The notes under the pieces were generated by a model. It was not told where the DNA came from. It saw nothing but the letters and a program-made list of their open reading frames with translations, and searched no databases. A DNA stretch of 64,000 bases from Phenylobacterium sp. (GTDB taxonomy: Bacteria > Pseudomonadota > Alphaproteobacteria > Caulobacterales > Caulobacteraceae): assembly GCF_004799515.1 (NCBI RefSeq), contig NZ_SSMX01000008.1:1-64000 (forward strand), given 5' to 3'. Positions 17,907 to 26,908 of this stretch are shown in pieces; within the stretch, counting starts at the first letter, position 1; every line of letters starts with the position of its first letter. The translations under genes and the position numbers were made by a program.

Positions 17907-19458
17907 CGCCGGGCCGGGCGAGCTTGGCCGCCCGTCCGCGCGGCGCGCCGGCCTTCGCCGCCTTCGGCTTACCCTGCGGCTTGGCCTTGCCGTGCAGCTT
18001 CGGCTTGCCCGCCGCGCCGGCCTTGGCCTTGGACGCCGCGGCGATGCGGGTCTTGGCCTTCAGCCCGGTGGTCGGCAGGGGCGTGCCGAACGGGGCGCTG
18101 GCCGAGCCCTGCCCGGCCTTCTCCTCGCCTTCGGCGTAGGGGTTCTTGTTGGACTTCACCGTCACCCGGATCGGCACGCCTGGCAGGTCGAAGCTCTCGC
18201 GGATCGAGTTGATCAGGTAGCGGCGGTAGCTGTCCGGCAACTGGTCGGCGCGGCTGGCGAACAGGACGAAGGTCGGCGGCCGCGACTTGGTCTGGGCCAT
18301 GTACTTGGGCTTGATCCGCCGGCCGTTCACCGAGGGCGGCGGGTGGCGCTCGGTGGCCATGCGCAGCCAGTCGTTGAGGTCGCGGGTCTTCACCTTGGTC
18401 GACCAGTCGGCATGGGTCTTGAAGACCGCCGGCATCAGCTTCTCCAGGCCCCGGCCCGTCTCCGCCGACAGCGCCACCACCGGCGCGCCGCGCACCTGCG
18501 GCAGCTGACGCTGGGCGTCCTCGATGAATTCCGCGAGCTTGGCCTGCGGGTGCTCGACCAGGTCCCACTTGGCCAGGACGAAGACCAGGGCGCGGCCCTC
18601 GCGCTCGACCAGGTCGGCGATCTGCAGGTCCTGGATCTCGAAGGGGTGGGTGGCGTCCATCACCAGGATCACCACCTCGGCGAAGGTGATGGCGCGGATC
18701 GAGTCGTGGGTGGAAAGCTTCTCCAGCTTCTCCTGCACCCGGGCCTTGCGCCGCAGGCCCGCGGTGTCCACCAGCCGGACGGCCCGGTCGTCCCAGGTCC
18801 AGTCCACAGGGATGGCGTCGCGGGTGATGCCGGCCTCCGGACCGGTCAGCATGCGGTCCTCGCCGATCAGCTTGTTGACCAGGGTCGACTTGCCGGCGTT
18901 CGGCCGGCCGACGATGGCGATCTTGATGGCCTTGTCGCCGCTCTCGTCTTCGTGGTCGCTCTGGTCGGGGGCGACGGCGATCAGGGCGGCGTAGAGGTCG
19001 GCCATGCCCTCGCCGTGCTCGGCGGAAATCGGCACCGGGTCGCCCAGGCCCAGGCCGAAGGCCTCCAGCACGCCCTGGTCGCCGGCCTTGCCCTCGGCCT
19101 TGTTGGCGGCCAGCACCACCGGCATGTCGCGCCGGCGCAGGATCTCGGCGAACACCTCGTCCATCGGGGTGACACCGTCGCGGCTGTCGATGACGAAGAG
19201 GGCGACGTCGGCCTCGTCGATGGCGAGCTCGGTCTGGACCCGCATGCGGGCCTCCAGGCTCTCGTCGGTGACGTCCTCGAAGCCGGCGGTGTCGATCAGC
19301 TCGAGGTCCAGGTCGCCGATCCGGCCTGTGCCGAAGCGGCGGTCGCGGGTCACGCCCGGCTGGTCGTCGACGATGGCGAGCTTTCGCCCCGCCAGCCGGT
19401 TGAACAGCGTGGACTTGCCGACGTTCGGACGCCCGACGATCGCGAGTTTCAGCGCCAT
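17854..19458 (-). CDS. der: Ribosome biogenesis GTPase Der
   Basis: Der (EngA) is a double GTPase needed for 50S assembly. The 534-residue protein has two G domains with [14 protein letters not shown] (residues about 7-20) and [14 protein letters not shown] (about 183-196), each with DTAGF/DTAGL and NKAE or AKWD motifs, then a KH-like domain. After about residue 455 there is an unusually long basic tail rich in Lys, Ala, Pro and Gly ([11 protein letters not shown] and similar repeats). Part of this tail overlaps the converging SDR gene by 53 bases. bamB lies 22 bases upstream on the same strand. Confidence 0.95.
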   Translation of the reverse strand: MALKLAIVGRPNVGKSTLFNRLAGRKLAIVDDQPGVTRDRRFGTGRIGDLDLELIDTAGFEDVTDESLEARMRVQTELAIDEADVALFVIDSRDGVTPMDEVFAEILRRRDMPVVLAANKAEGKAGDQGVLEAFGLGLGDPVPISAEHGEGMADLYAALIAVAPDQSDHEDESGDKAIKIAIVGRPNAGKSTLVNKLIGEDRMLTGPEAGITRDAIPVDWTWDDRAVRLVDTAGLRRKARVQEKLEKLSTHDSIRAITFAEVVILVMDATHPFEIQDLQIADLVEREGRALVFVLAKWDLVEHPQAKLAEFIEDAQRQLPQVRGAPVVALSAETGRGLEKLMPAVFKTHADWSTKVKTRDLNDWLRMATERHPPPSVNGRRIKPKYMAQTKSRPPTFVLFASRADQLPDSYRRYLINSIRESFDLPGVPIRVTVKSNKNPYAEGEEKAGQGSASAPFGTPLPTTGLKAKTRIAAASKAKAGAAGKPKLHGKAKPQGKPKAAKAGAPRGRAAKLARPGVKPKRASRPPSSGRRPR

Positions 19459-19480
19459 GGCGTCAGCATAGACCGGAAGG

Positions 19481-20869
19481 TCAGCGCAGCGCGATCAGTT
19501 GGGCGTTGTCCGTCACCACATAGACCATATTGCCCGCCGCGATCGGCGACATCAGCACCGGGGCGCCCAACTGGACCTTGCGTTCGACCTCGCCGGTCTT
19601 GGCGTTCAACGCCTGCAGTTCGCCCCCCGACGAGCCCATGATGAGCCGGCTGTCGACCAGGATCGGGCTGGTCCACAGGGGCTTGGGCACGGTGCGCGCG
19701 CCGATACCCCAGAGGCCGCCCTTCTTCTTGGGCACCCAGCCCACGTTCATGTCGTGCACCCAGTAGATCTGGCCGCTTTCCCGCGCCGCGCAGATCAGCT
19801 TGCCGTCGACGCCCACCGCATAGACCACGTCGCCTTCCGGCAGCGGCGACGTGACGCCCACCACCGGCAGGCTCCAGCGCGCCGTGCCGGTGCGCAGATC
19901 GGTGGCGGCGAAGACCCCGGAGTGGCTGATGGCGAATACGTCGCCGCCGTAGATCACAGGACGGCCGGGGATGTCGCGGATCTCGGAGAGCGCGCTGGTG
20001 CGGCTGGCCCGCGAGAGCGCGTTGTTCCACAGGTCGTTGCCGTTGGCGGTGCGCAGCGCCACCAGCTCGCCCGAGCCGAAGGAGGCCACCACCGTGTCGC
20101 CCGACACCGCCGGGCTGGAGGCGGACAGGATGCGCGCCGATTCCGACAGGGCCTGATAGGTCCAGCCGGGCGAGCCCGTGGCCGCGTCGAAGGTCAGCAG
20201 CGTGTTGTCCAGCGCCACGACCATCACCCGGCCGGCGGCCACGGTGGGCGCAGCGTGGATCGGCTGTTCGGTGCGGGTTCGCCAGCCGACCCGGCCGGAG
20301 TTGGCGTCCAGCTCCGCCACCAGGCGGAAGCCGGAGGTCATGTAGAGCTTGCCGTCGGCGAAGGCCAAGCCGCCGCCGAAGCCCTCGCGGTCGCGCTTGT
20401 TGTCGTTGGGACGCATGTTGATGCGCCAGATTTCCTGGCCCGTCCGCGCGTCGTGGGCGCTGACGTTGGCCATGGCGTCCATGGTGAACACCTTGCCGCC
20501 CGCGGCGATCGGCGGGGCGGTGATCAGCTGGCCGCCGCCGGTGGCGACGCCGATGGGCTTCTTCCAGGCGACGGCGAAGTCGGCGGCCGCGCTGGCGTTG
20601 CCCATCGACTGCTCGAGGGAACCGCCGGGCAGCGGCCAGTTGGCCACCGTCTCGACGGGCGGCAGGGCGAAATCGACCCCCTTCAGCGCGTCGGCCGGCT
20701 CCAGCTTCTGGTCGGCGGCGACGATGGAGATGCGGTCGCCCTCGCTGGCCGTTTCCTTCGGCGTGCTGTCGCCATGGAAAGGGTTGACGCGGCGCATGGT
20801 CGAGCACCCGGCCACGCACAGGGAGGCGATCAGCAGGACCGCAAGGAGGCTCTTGCTCTGGAAGGTCAT
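19481..20869 (-). CDS. bamB: Outer membrane assembly lipoprotein BamB-like
   Basis: BamB is the beta-propeller lipoprotein of the BAM complex that inserts outer membrane proteins. The 462-residue protein has a lipoprotein signal with lipobox Cys22 (LCVAGC) and repeated PQQ-like propeller blades such as [18 protein letters not shown] and [19 protein letters not shown]. It lies between the YfgM-like gene (start overlap ATGA at 20866-20869) and der, the same order as yfgM-bamB-der in Enterobacteria, which supports the call. Confidence 0.9.
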   Translation of the reverse strand: MTFQSKSLLAVLLIASLCVAGCSTMRRVNPFHGDSTPKETASEGDRISIVAADQKLEPADALKGVDFALPPVETVANWPLPGGSLEQSMGNASAAADFAVAWKKPIGVATGGGQLITAPPIAAGGKVFTMDAMANVSAHDARTGQEIWRINMRPNDNKRDREGFGGGLAFADGKLYMTSGFRLVAELDANSGRVGWRTRTEQPIHAAPTVAAGRVMVVALDNTLLTFDAATGSPGWTYQALSESARILSASSPAVSGDTVVASFGSGELVALRTANGNDLWNNALSRASRTSALSEIRDIPGRPVIYGGDVFAISHSGVFAATDLRTGTARWSLPVVGVTSPLPEGDVVYAVGVDGKLICAARESGQIYWVHDMNVGWVPKKKGGLWGIGARTVPKPLWTSPILVDSRLIMGSSGGELQALNAKTGEVERKVQLGAPVLMSPIAAGNMVYVVTDNAQLIALR

Positions 20870-21666
20870 TGCGGAGCGGCCGCCTCATCTTGTTGCTGCT
20901 GCTGTTGTTGCAGCTGCGGCGGCGCCACGCCCATCGGCACGCCGCCCGGGCCCACCAGCATCGGCGGCGGCAGGGTCTGGGCGGCCTTGACCGTGGCGGC
21001 GACGGCCTTGGCCGAGCCGGTGTCGATCAGGTCCATGGCGGCCTTGGCCCGCTGGCGCGCGCCTTCAGGCGCGTCCAGCGACTGCGAGATCACCACGAAA
21101 TCGGACTTCGCCCCGGCGGTGTCGCCCTTCATGAGCTTGGCGAAGGCCAGGGCCTCGCGCGCCTGCACCCGATAGGGGCGGCCATCCTTCATCAGCGGCG
21201 CCAATCGCCCCTCCACTTCCGAGAAAGGAGCGGTGTCCAGGATCGCGAAGGCGGATTTGAGGCGCGCGGCGTCGCCCAGCAGCGGGTCCGGCGCTGCGCT
21301 GGCCGCCTGGTCGAAATAGGCGACCGCCGCCTTGACGTCTTCCGGCTTGCCGCTCAGCAGCTTGACCGCGCCCAGGTCCATCAGGGCCAGCGACTTGTAG
21401 GCCTTGGCCGGCGACTTCGCGACCTCGCCCAGGATCTGCAGCGCCTTGGGCGTGTCGCCCTGCGCCTCGGCGCTGATGGCGGCGGCGTACTGCTCGGAGG
21501 CCTTTTCGGTGATCTGCTTGTTGTATTCCCGCCAGCCCCAGACGATCAGCGCCGCGATCAGCGCGGCCGCGCCCACGGCGATCACCCACGGGGCCGCCTT
21601 GCGCGCAAGCGTCCGGTAGCGGTCGGAGCGAAGCTGCTCCTCGACCTCTTCAAACAGATCGGTCAA
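20866..21666 (-). CDS. YfgM-like tetratricopeptide membrane protein
   Basis: This is a 266-residue inner membrane protein with a short cytoplasmic N-terminus (TDLFEEVEEQLRSDRYRTL), one helix at about residues 28-48 (WVIAVGAAALIAALIVWGW) and a periplasmic TPR-like domain. In E. coli YfgM associates with the Sec translocon and chaperone PpiD. No ATG exists near the homology start; a TTG at 21666 with CGGAG 8 bases upstream is chosen over a longer frame to 21885. The C-terminus has a run of seven glutamines. It overlaps bamB by ATGA. Confidence 0.82.
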   Translation of the reverse strand: MTDLFEEVEEQLRSDRYRTLARKAAPWVIAVGAAALIAALIVWGWREYNKQITEKASEQYAAAISAEAQGDTPKALQILGEVAKSPAKAYKSLALMDLGAVKLLSGKPEDVKAAVAYFDQAASAAPDPLLGDAARLKSAFAILDTAPFSEVEGRLAPLMKDGRPYRVQAREALAFAKLMKGDTAGAKSDFVVISQSLDAPEGARQRAKAAMDLIDTGSAKAVAATVKAAQTLPPPMLVGPGGVPMGVAPPQLQQQQQQQDEAAAPQ

Positions 21667-21779
21667 TCGGGGACTCCGGAAGAAATTTAAGCGCCTAGCG
21701 TCAGAGGCGGGGAACCTATAGCGCACCGCTGCGCGCCGCAACCAATCCTCCGGCGGGGCGACAGGGCGCCGCGACGGCT

Positions 21780-22157
21780 TCAGATCTCGCCGATCACCCG
21801 GGTCAGGACGAAGCCCATCATGATCACCGCCAGGCCCGCGGCCACCCAGACCACCGCCCCGCCGCTGGTGAGCGCGGCCATCCAATCGGCGCTGGTGGAG
21901 AGGTGGCTGACGCTGGTCGAGAGGAACCGTGCGGAATCCTCGGCGGTCTCCACGCGCTGGAAGACGTTGGACACCATCAGTTGGCTGGCGCCGATCACGC
22001 CGCCCACGACGCCCGCCGCGCCGATCAGCCAGCGCCGGGCCGTCCAGCCGCGGTCGAGCCGCCGCTCCACCCGTTCGGCGAAGGCGACGGCGTCCGGCAG
22101 TTCCGGCAGCTCGGCGAAAAGGCGCTCGAGCCTGCGCTCGAAATCGAGCTCAGCCAT
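21780..22157 (-). CDS. Putative membrane anti-sigma factor
   Basis: The 125-residue protein starts MAELDFERRLERLF and has two predicted transmembrane helices (about residues 43-63 and 98-118) with a short periplasmic segment between. It has no obvious zinc anti-sigma motif. The ATG at 22157 lies 8 bases inside the end of the ECF sigma gene, a coupling typical of sigma and anti-sigma pairs, which is the main reason for the call. A longer frame to 22235 is discarded because it runs within the sigma gene. Confidence 0.6.
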   Translation of the reverse strand: MAELDFERRLERLFAELPELPDAVAFAERVERRLDRGWTARRWLIGAAGVVGGVIGASQLMVSNVFQRVETAEDSARFLSTSVSHLSTSADWMAALTSGGAVVWVAAGLAVIMMGFVLTRVIGEI

Positions 22158-22743
22158 TGCCACGCCTCCCTTCCAGAACAGCGCCGTCTTCCGGCGCCAG
22201 TCGCGCTCTGAGTTTTTCCAGACCACGTTTGACATGGGATTTGACCGTTCCCAGCGGCAGGTTCAAGGCCTCCGCCGCTTCCGTGTGAGAAAGTCCTGCG
22301 CCGAAGCACATGGTGACGCAGAGCCGTTCCGTCGCGCTCAACACCTTGAGGGCCTCTTCCAGATCGATGGCCGCGTCGGCGTCGCCGCGCGGGGTTTCGG
22401 GTTCGTCTTCAATCGCTTCGGCGGTCAGTGCGCCCAGCTTGCGGTCGCGCTGCAGCCGCCGCAGGTAGAGCCTGGCCGCGATCTTCTTGACCCAGGCGGC
22501 GAAGGTCCCCTCGCCGCGGAACTCCGCGATCCGCTCGAAGGCGGTCAGGAAAGCGTCCTGGGCCACGTCGTCCGCCTCTGCGCCCTGCGCCCCCATGCGG
22601 CGCAGCACGCCCCGCACGGCCGACCCGTGCCGCCGCACCAGCTCACCGAAGGCGCGTCGTTCCCCGGTCGCTGAATAGGCGCACAGCTCCACATCGTGCA
22701 GGCTGGCGAACCTTGAATGTCCTGAGCCCGGCATGGGCTTCAT
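22150..22743 (-). CDS. ECF-type RNA polymerase sigma factor (module 1)
   Basis: The 197-residue protein has sigma region 2 (GERRAFGELVRRHG, ADDVAQDAFLTAFERI) and region 4 (LSATERLCVTMCFGAGLSHTEAAEALNLPLGTVKSHVKRG, cited only in part: GTVKSHVKRGLEKLR). It probably directs transcription of a stress or envelope regulon. It follows the DUF6249 gene after 18 bases and overlaps the putative anti-sigma gene, forming a three-gene module whose own promoter is expected upstream of 23142. Confidence 0.93.
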   Translation of the reverse strand: MKPMPGSGHSRFASLHDVELCAYSATGERRAFGELVRRHGSAVRGVLRRMGAQGAEADDVAQDAFLTAFERIAEFRGEGTFAAWVKKIAARLYLRRLQRDRKLGALTAEAIEDEPETPRGDADAAIDLEEALKVLSATERLCVTMCFGAGLSHTEAAEALNLPLGTVKSHVKRGLEKLRARLAPEDGAVLEGRRGNG

Positions 22744-22761
22744 TCCCCCGGCTAAGCCAGC

Positions 22762-23142
22762 CTAGCTCTTGGGCTTGTTGATGAAGCTGAGCGCGATGAA
22801 CGCCAGACCGATGAAGATCGGGAAGGCGGCGCAGGCGATCAGCGGCATGGTCGAATCGGGGTCCTCGAAACCGAGGGCCACACCCAGCATCACGAAGCCC
22901 AGGCCGACGCCCAGCCAGATGATCCCGGTCCGCAGGTCCCGGGCCGGCGACGGCGTGGGCCGCAGGTCGACGTTGCGGGCGGCGTTCTCCATAACCTCGG
23001 TCGGCATGGGCTGGCCGCTCTCGATGGCGGCGCGCAGGGTTTCCTGCACCCGGATCCGCTCCTGGGAGCGCAGCCAGAACGGCACGATGATGACGGCGGC
23101 GATCGATCCGAAGATGATCCCAACGATGAAAACGGCTTCCAT
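22762..23142 (-). CDS. DUF6249 small membrane protein
   Basis: The 126-residue protein has an N-terminal helix (VFIVGIIFGSIAAVIIVPFW), a cytoplasmic stretch containing RVQETLRAAIESGQPMP, and two C-terminal helices. This pattern matches DUF6249 proteins, which are often found next to ECF sigma genes. The role is unknown; a sensing or accessory role for the adjacent sigma factor is inferred from the 18-base spacing and same strand. About 120 bases upstream separate it from the second module. Confidence 0.75.
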   Translation of the reverse strand: MEAVFIVGIIFGSIAAVIIVPFWLRSQERIRVQETLRAAIESGQPMPTEVMENAARNVDLRPTPSPARDLRTGIIWLGVGLGFVMLGVALGFEDPDSTMPLIACAAFPIFIGLAFIALSFINKPKS

Positions 23143-23264
23143 TGAAGTCTCTCTCCTAGTCCCTCGCAGCAGGCCGACGCGGCCCGTCTCTGCTGGGAAA
23201 GAGACCTAGACCGCAGCCCTCAGATGCAAAGTGTAGCGTGAAACCTTGTTCATGTTGGAATAGG

Positions 23265-23573
23265 TCACGAATGCAGGCCGAGCGCGGCGCTGGGACGGCC
23301 GTTGAGGACCATGGCCGCGCAGGCCGCCAGCGCCACCGCGCCCAGCGCAGGCGCCAAGCCTTGGGACAGGGTCACCAGCGCCGTCTGCAGGGTCGGCCAG
23401 ACCAGCCACAGTGCCCCGCCGCTGATCACGCTGACGCCGGACAGCATGGCCAGGTCCTCGCGGAAACGCTGGCGCATGACCCTTTCCATCACCGCGGCGT
23501 TGAAGGCCGCATCGCGGGGCGGCGGAACGTCCTGGGCGAACAGGGCCTTCAGGCGATCGTCAGCTTGCGTCAT
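23265..23573 (-). CDS. Putative membrane anti-sigma factor (module 2)
   Basis: The 102-residue protein starts MTQADDRLKALFAQDVPPPRD and has two hydrophobic helices (about residues 41-61 and 69-89). The N-terminal segment resembles the cytoplasmic part of short anti-sigma factors. The ATG at 23573 lies 14 bases inside the end of the second ECF sigma gene, implying coupled translation. The assignment rests on this arrangement. Confidence 0.6.
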   Translation of the reverse strand: MTQADDRLKALFAQDVPPPRDAAFNAAVMERVMRQRFREDLAMLSGVSVISGGALWLVWPTLQTALVTLSQGLAPALGAVALAACAAMVLNGRPSAALGLHS

Positions 23574-24102
23574 CGCACACTCCCAACGCTTGCAAGAGCC
23601 GCGCGCGGCCCCGCGAAACATGGCTTTTCACAGTGCCCAGGGGCATGTCCAGGGCTTCGGCGGCCTCGGCGTGGCTGAAGTCCGCCGCCAGGCAAAGCGC
23701 CACGCAGGCGCGTTGTTCCGCCGGCAGCTCGGCCATGGCCCGCTCCAGGGCGATCTTCTCCTCGGCCGGCGCGTCGAGCGTCTCGTCGCGGGCGTCCTCG
23801 TAGGCCTGCGCCCTCGCCCGCTCGCGTCCCGCCGAGCGGACCGCGGTCAGATGCTTGTTGTAGCCGATGCCGCATAGCCAGGCCCTCACGCTCGCGCCGG
23901 TCTTCAGCCGCCCGATCCGCGACCAGGCCGCCAGGAAGGTCTCCTGCGCCAGGTCGTCGGCCTGGGCCCAGTCGCCGCAGGCGCGGCGCAGGAAGGCGCG
24001 CACGGCCTGCTGGTGGCGCTCGACAAGCCGCGAGAACGCGTCGGCCGATCCGCCCTGGGCGGCGGCCACCAGCGTCTCGTCGAGGCTCGCCGGGCTCATC
24101 AA
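23560..24102 (-). CDS. ECF-type RNA polymerase sigma factor (module 2)
   Basis: The 180-residue protein has region 2 (DAFSRLVERHQQAVRAF, QADDLAQETFLAAWSRI) and region 4 (LPAEQRACVALCLAADFSH, GTVKSHVSRGRARL). It is clearly related in arrangement, though not closely in sequence, to the sigma factor at 22150. It follows a small membrane protein gene by 21 bases and overlaps a putative anti-sigma gene. The target regulon is unknown. Confidence 0.93.
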   Translation of the reverse strand: MMSPASLDETLVAAAQGGSADAFSRLVERHQQAVRAFLRRACGDWAQADDLAQETFLAAWSRIGRLKTGASVRAWLCGIGYNKHLTAVRSAGRERARAQAYEDARDETLDAPAEEKIALERAMAELPAEQRACVALCLAADFSHAEAAEALDMPLGTVKSHVSRGRARLLQALGVCDDAS

Positions 24103-24123
24103 TCGGGGCTCACACGCCGCCGG

Positions 24124-24609
24124 TCACTTGTCGCGGAAGGCCGAGGCCATCACCGCGAAGACCAGGTTGCCGACCGTGACGATGGTCAGGATGATCGCCA
24201 CCAGGTGGAAGGCCCCATAGGCCCCCGGCCAGTCGGCCCATTCCGAGGCCCACCAGAAGCCGGCCGCCACCGCGCCGGTGACGAACACGCTGCGCCAGCG
24301 CCAATAGGGGCCCCAGCGGTAGTAGTGGCGCCAGGCGCGGCGGCCGTAGCGCGAATAGCCCCAGCCGTAGGGATCGTAGCCCGGCGGATAGGCCCCGGGC
24401 GGATAGCCGCCGGGCGCCTGGCCGTTGAAGTCGTCGCCCACCCCGCGCACCAGCTCCGGCGGCGGCTCCTTGCCCTGCTCGGCGTAGTGGCGCAGCAGGT
24501 CCAGGTGGTCGCGGCTGCGCTTGTAGGCCAGCCACCTATCCCAGGCGCCGAACACGAAGGCGCCGATGGGAAAGAGCAGCCACCAATAGGCGCTGAAGAA
24601 TTCTTCCAT
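24124..24609 (-). CDS. Small membrane protein with Tyr/Trp/Gly-rich loop
   Basis: The 161-residue protein has an N-terminal helix (WWLLFPIGAFVFGAW), a segment SRDHLDLLRHYAEQGKEPPPEL, then a striking loop with YPPGAYPPGYDPYGWGYSRY and many further Tyr, Trp and Arg residues, and two C-terminal helices. TTAAGGAG precedes the ATG by 10 bases. It is the first gene of the second ECF module, so it may help sense the signal. No recognised domain is apparent. Confidence 0.7.
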   Translation of the reverse strand: MEEFFSAYWWLLFPIGAFVFGAWDRWLAYKRSRDHLDLLRHYAEQGKEPPPELVRGVGDDFNGQAPGGYPPGAYPPGYDPYGWGYSRYGRRAWRHYYRWGPYWRWRSVFVTGAVAAGFWWASEWADWPGAYGAFHLVAIILTIVTVGNLVFAVMASAFRDK

Positions 24610-24735
24610 GAGCGTAGCGCTCCTTAAGATCCGGGCGACGGACCGGAGCCCTCTCCAGTCCGTCCTTTCACCCCGTAGTCGCCGCCGATTCCGCGATCGG
24701 ATGCGGCGGCGGGAGCCTACGCCCTTCCCTGCGCG

Positions 24736-25818
24736 TCAGCCACGGCCTCGCCGCCCGCCCGGTCGCACCGGCCGCGGGGTGAACTGGCCGCCGCCGGGCC
24801 GGCCGCCAGGCGCCGGCGGACCGCCCGGCCGGTTCGGGTGGAGACCGCCCGGCCCGCCCCGGCTCAGCGCCAGCTTGCGCTCCAACACCTCGCGGGCGCG
24901 CAGCACTTGATCGGCGTGGTGCACGGCATAGGCGGCGAAGGCGCGGGTCGCCGCGGCCTCGGCCGGATCGGTAGGCTGGGCGGACTGAGCCGCATCGCCC
25001 TTGCGCACCGCCGCCGCCCGCTCGATCAGGCCCCGCCACTGCCGATCGAGCGCCGTCAGCGCCCAGGCGAAGCCCGCCTTCTTCGACCAGACCGCGCCGG
25101 TCGAAAGCGTGTGCAGCATCCGGCAGAACAGCCCGACCCAGAAGGCCTGCCACGCGATCATGGCCATGGGCTCCAGGTCCAACTGCAGGACCAGGTCCAT
25201 GGTCTGGCGGATCTCGCCCCGCAGCGCGGCAGGCGGCACGGGATCGATCAGGGCCTTGGGCGGCGGCCCGGCCAGGGTCACGCCCTTCTCGCGCAGGCAC
25301 CAGCGCACGACCTCGGTGTTGTCGTGCTCTGAGCGGACCAGGGTCTTGGCCCCGTGGTCGAGGTACCAGAAGGGATAGGCCTTTGGCGGCGCGCCGCTCC
25401 GGCCCGGATCGGCCCAGTCCGGTCCGCGCGGCTCGCCCGGCGGATCGCGCGGCTCCGTGGACCCGCGGCGCAGGATGGGCGCCGGAACATAGGAGCCTTC
25501 CAGTCCCGTGCGCCAATAGGCGTAGGGCAGCTCGTGGATCGCGGCGTGCAGGGCCTGGAAGGGCGGCAGTTCCTCCGGCGTCAGGTCGCGGGCGGTGACG
25601 ACGATGAAGTCGCAGTCGCTGAACGCGCTGAAGTCGCCGACCGCGAAGGAGCCTTGCAGATAGGCGCCGACAAAGTTGTCGCCGAGCAGGCGCTGGACGC
25701 CTTCCAGCAGGTGGGCGAGGACGGCGTTCAGCTCGGCATAGGGCGTGGGTTGGCGCCCATGTTGGCGCCCCGAGGCGCTGGCGCGCCAAGGCGTGCGCGG
25801 ATCTTGCGGCTTGGGCAT
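24736..25818 (-). CDS. Nucleotidyltransferase-domain protein with Gly/Pro tail
   Basis: The 360-residue protein has a polymerase-beta-like nucleotidyltransferase signature, GSFAVGDFSAFSDCDFIVV (residues about 57-75), giving the G-S...D-x-D metal site, followed by a helical part resembling DUF4111 and aminoglycoside adenylyltransferase C-domains. The last 45 residues are almost entirely Gly, Pro and Arg (GGPPAPGGRPGGGQF). Transfer of a nucleotide to a small molecule or protein is likely from the fold, but the substrate is unknown. The tail is unusual for this family and might bind nucleic acid. Upstream, 192 bases hold no recognisable feature. Confidence 0.75.
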   Translation of the reverse strand: MPKPQDPRTPWRASASGRQHGRQPTPYAELNAVLAHLLEGVQRLLGDNFVGAYLQGSFAVGDFSAFSDCDFIVVTARDLTPEELPPFQALHAAIHELPYAYWRTGLEGSYVPAPILRRGSTEPRDPPGEPRGPDWADPGRSGAPPKAYPFWYLDHGAKTLVRSEHDNTEVVRWCLREKGVTLAGPPPKALIDPVPPAALRGEIRQTMDLVLQLDLEPMAMIAWQAFWVGLFCRMLHTLSTGAVWSKKAGFAWALTALDRQWRGLIERAAAVRKGDAAQSAQPTDPAEAAATRAFAAYAVHHADQVLRAREVLERKLALSRGGPGGLHPNRPGGPPAPGGRPGGGQFTPRPVRPGGRRGRG

Positions 25819-26010
25819 GGGAAATCCGTGTTAATGAGCATGCCCCGCATCGCGCCCAACATCTCGGTAGGAGGGCGCGGAGGGGCGGTCAGCAGGCGGC
25901 GCCGGGGGATGCGCCCGGCCGGCCTACTTCCTCAAACGACGGATTGTAACCACGGCGCTCAGGCCTCCGCTTGCGGCCGAAAACCTAGCCGCGCTCCGGT
26001 CGCCGCGCAA

Positions 26011-26358
26011 CTAGCCGAACCGCGCCGCGTAGGCATCCGGCTTGAACCCGACCAGGAGGCCGTCGTCAGCCTCCAGGACCGGTCGCTTGATCATCGAGGG
26101 CTGAGCCAACATCAGGCCGATGGCCTTGGCCTCGATGAGGTCCGTCTTGTCAGCCTCGGGCAGCTTGCGGAAGGTCGTGCCGTTGCGGTTGAGCAGGGTC
26201 TCCCAGCCCACCGCCTTCGCCCAGCCCTCCAGCCGCGCCCGGTCGATCCCTTGCGCCTTGTAGTCGTGGAAGGCGTAGGCCACGCCGCGGCCGTCCAGCC
26301 AGGCGCGGGCCTTCTGCATCGTGTCGCAGGCCTTGATGCCGTAGATCGTCGTCGTCAT
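26011..26358 (-). CDS. ArsC/Spx-family reductase (YffB-like)
   Basis: The 115-residue thioredoxin-fold protein begins TTIYGIKACDTMQKARAWL and has FRKLPEADKTDL and PSMIKRPVLEADDGLLVGF, matching the YffB branch of the ArsC family. The single N-terminal Cys (KACDT) suggests glutathione-dependent chemistry rather than arsenate reduction. It starts 13 bases after the stop of a small membrane protein, so the two may be cotranscribed. A physiological substrate is not established for this branch. Confidence 0.85.
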   Translation of the reverse strand: MTTTIYGIKACDTMQKARAWLDGRGVAYAFHDYKAQGIDRARLEGWAKAVGWETLLNRNGTTFRKLPEADKTDLIEAKAIGLMLAQPSMIKRPVLEADDGLLVGFKPDAYAARFG

Positions 26359-26371
26359 CCGTGTCCGTCGC

Positions 26372-26860
26372 CTAGGAAGCCGGGCGGTACCGCCGCACCG
26401 CCAGGTATCCCAGGATCACGAACACCACCAGGGTGAGCCCCTGCGCCGCCGCGAACGGCGGCTCGTTGCCGTTCGGCGCCAGGGCGTGCAAGGCCGGGAC
26501 CTTGCCGAACGCCTGAACGACCAGCACGAAGACATTCAGGTAGAGGGCGATGGTGGCGGTGATCACATAGACCGGCCGCCAGACGCCCGCGAGCCGGCCC
26601 AGGTAGAGCGCCCAGAGCGCCACCGCCAGATCGGCCAGGGAGATGATCCCGACGATGTGTGGCGGCCCGATCATCTTGGAATGGAAGAGAAAGCCGCCCG
26701 CGCTGGTCAGCACCGTGGTGATGAGGAACAGCGCCGTCAGCGCGTCCAGCCTGCGGTTGCCGTCCATGGCGAGCAACACCACCAGACCGGAAAGGATGGC
26801 GACAATGCTGATGATCACATGGAGCGTCGTGTACGCCCCCACCGACAGTCCCAGGATCAT
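26372..26860 (-). CDS. Four-to-five-helix membrane protein of unknown function
   Basis: The 162-residue protein is almost entirely hydrophobic, with helices around residues 10-30, 38-58, 70-90, 97-117 and 135-155. It contains the short conserved-looking segments FLFHSKMIGPPHIVG and LALAPNG-like loops with histidines. AGGAG lies 7 bases before the ATG. It precedes the ArsC-like gene by 13 bases. The sequence resembles small uncharacterised alphaproteobacterial membrane proteins and no function can be assigned. Confidence 0.7.
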   Translation of the reverse strand: MILGLSVGAYTTLHVIISIVAILSGLVVLLAMDGNRRLDALTALFLITTVLTSAGGFLFHSKMIGPPHIVGIISLADLAVALWALYLGRLAGVWRPVYVITATIALYLNVFVLVVQAFGKVPALHALAPNGNEPPFAAAQGLTLVVFVILGYLAVRRYRPAS

Positions 26861-26908
26861 GCCCCGCTCCTGTAGTTTCCCCCGCCGCTATCGGGCGGTG
26901 CGGCGACG

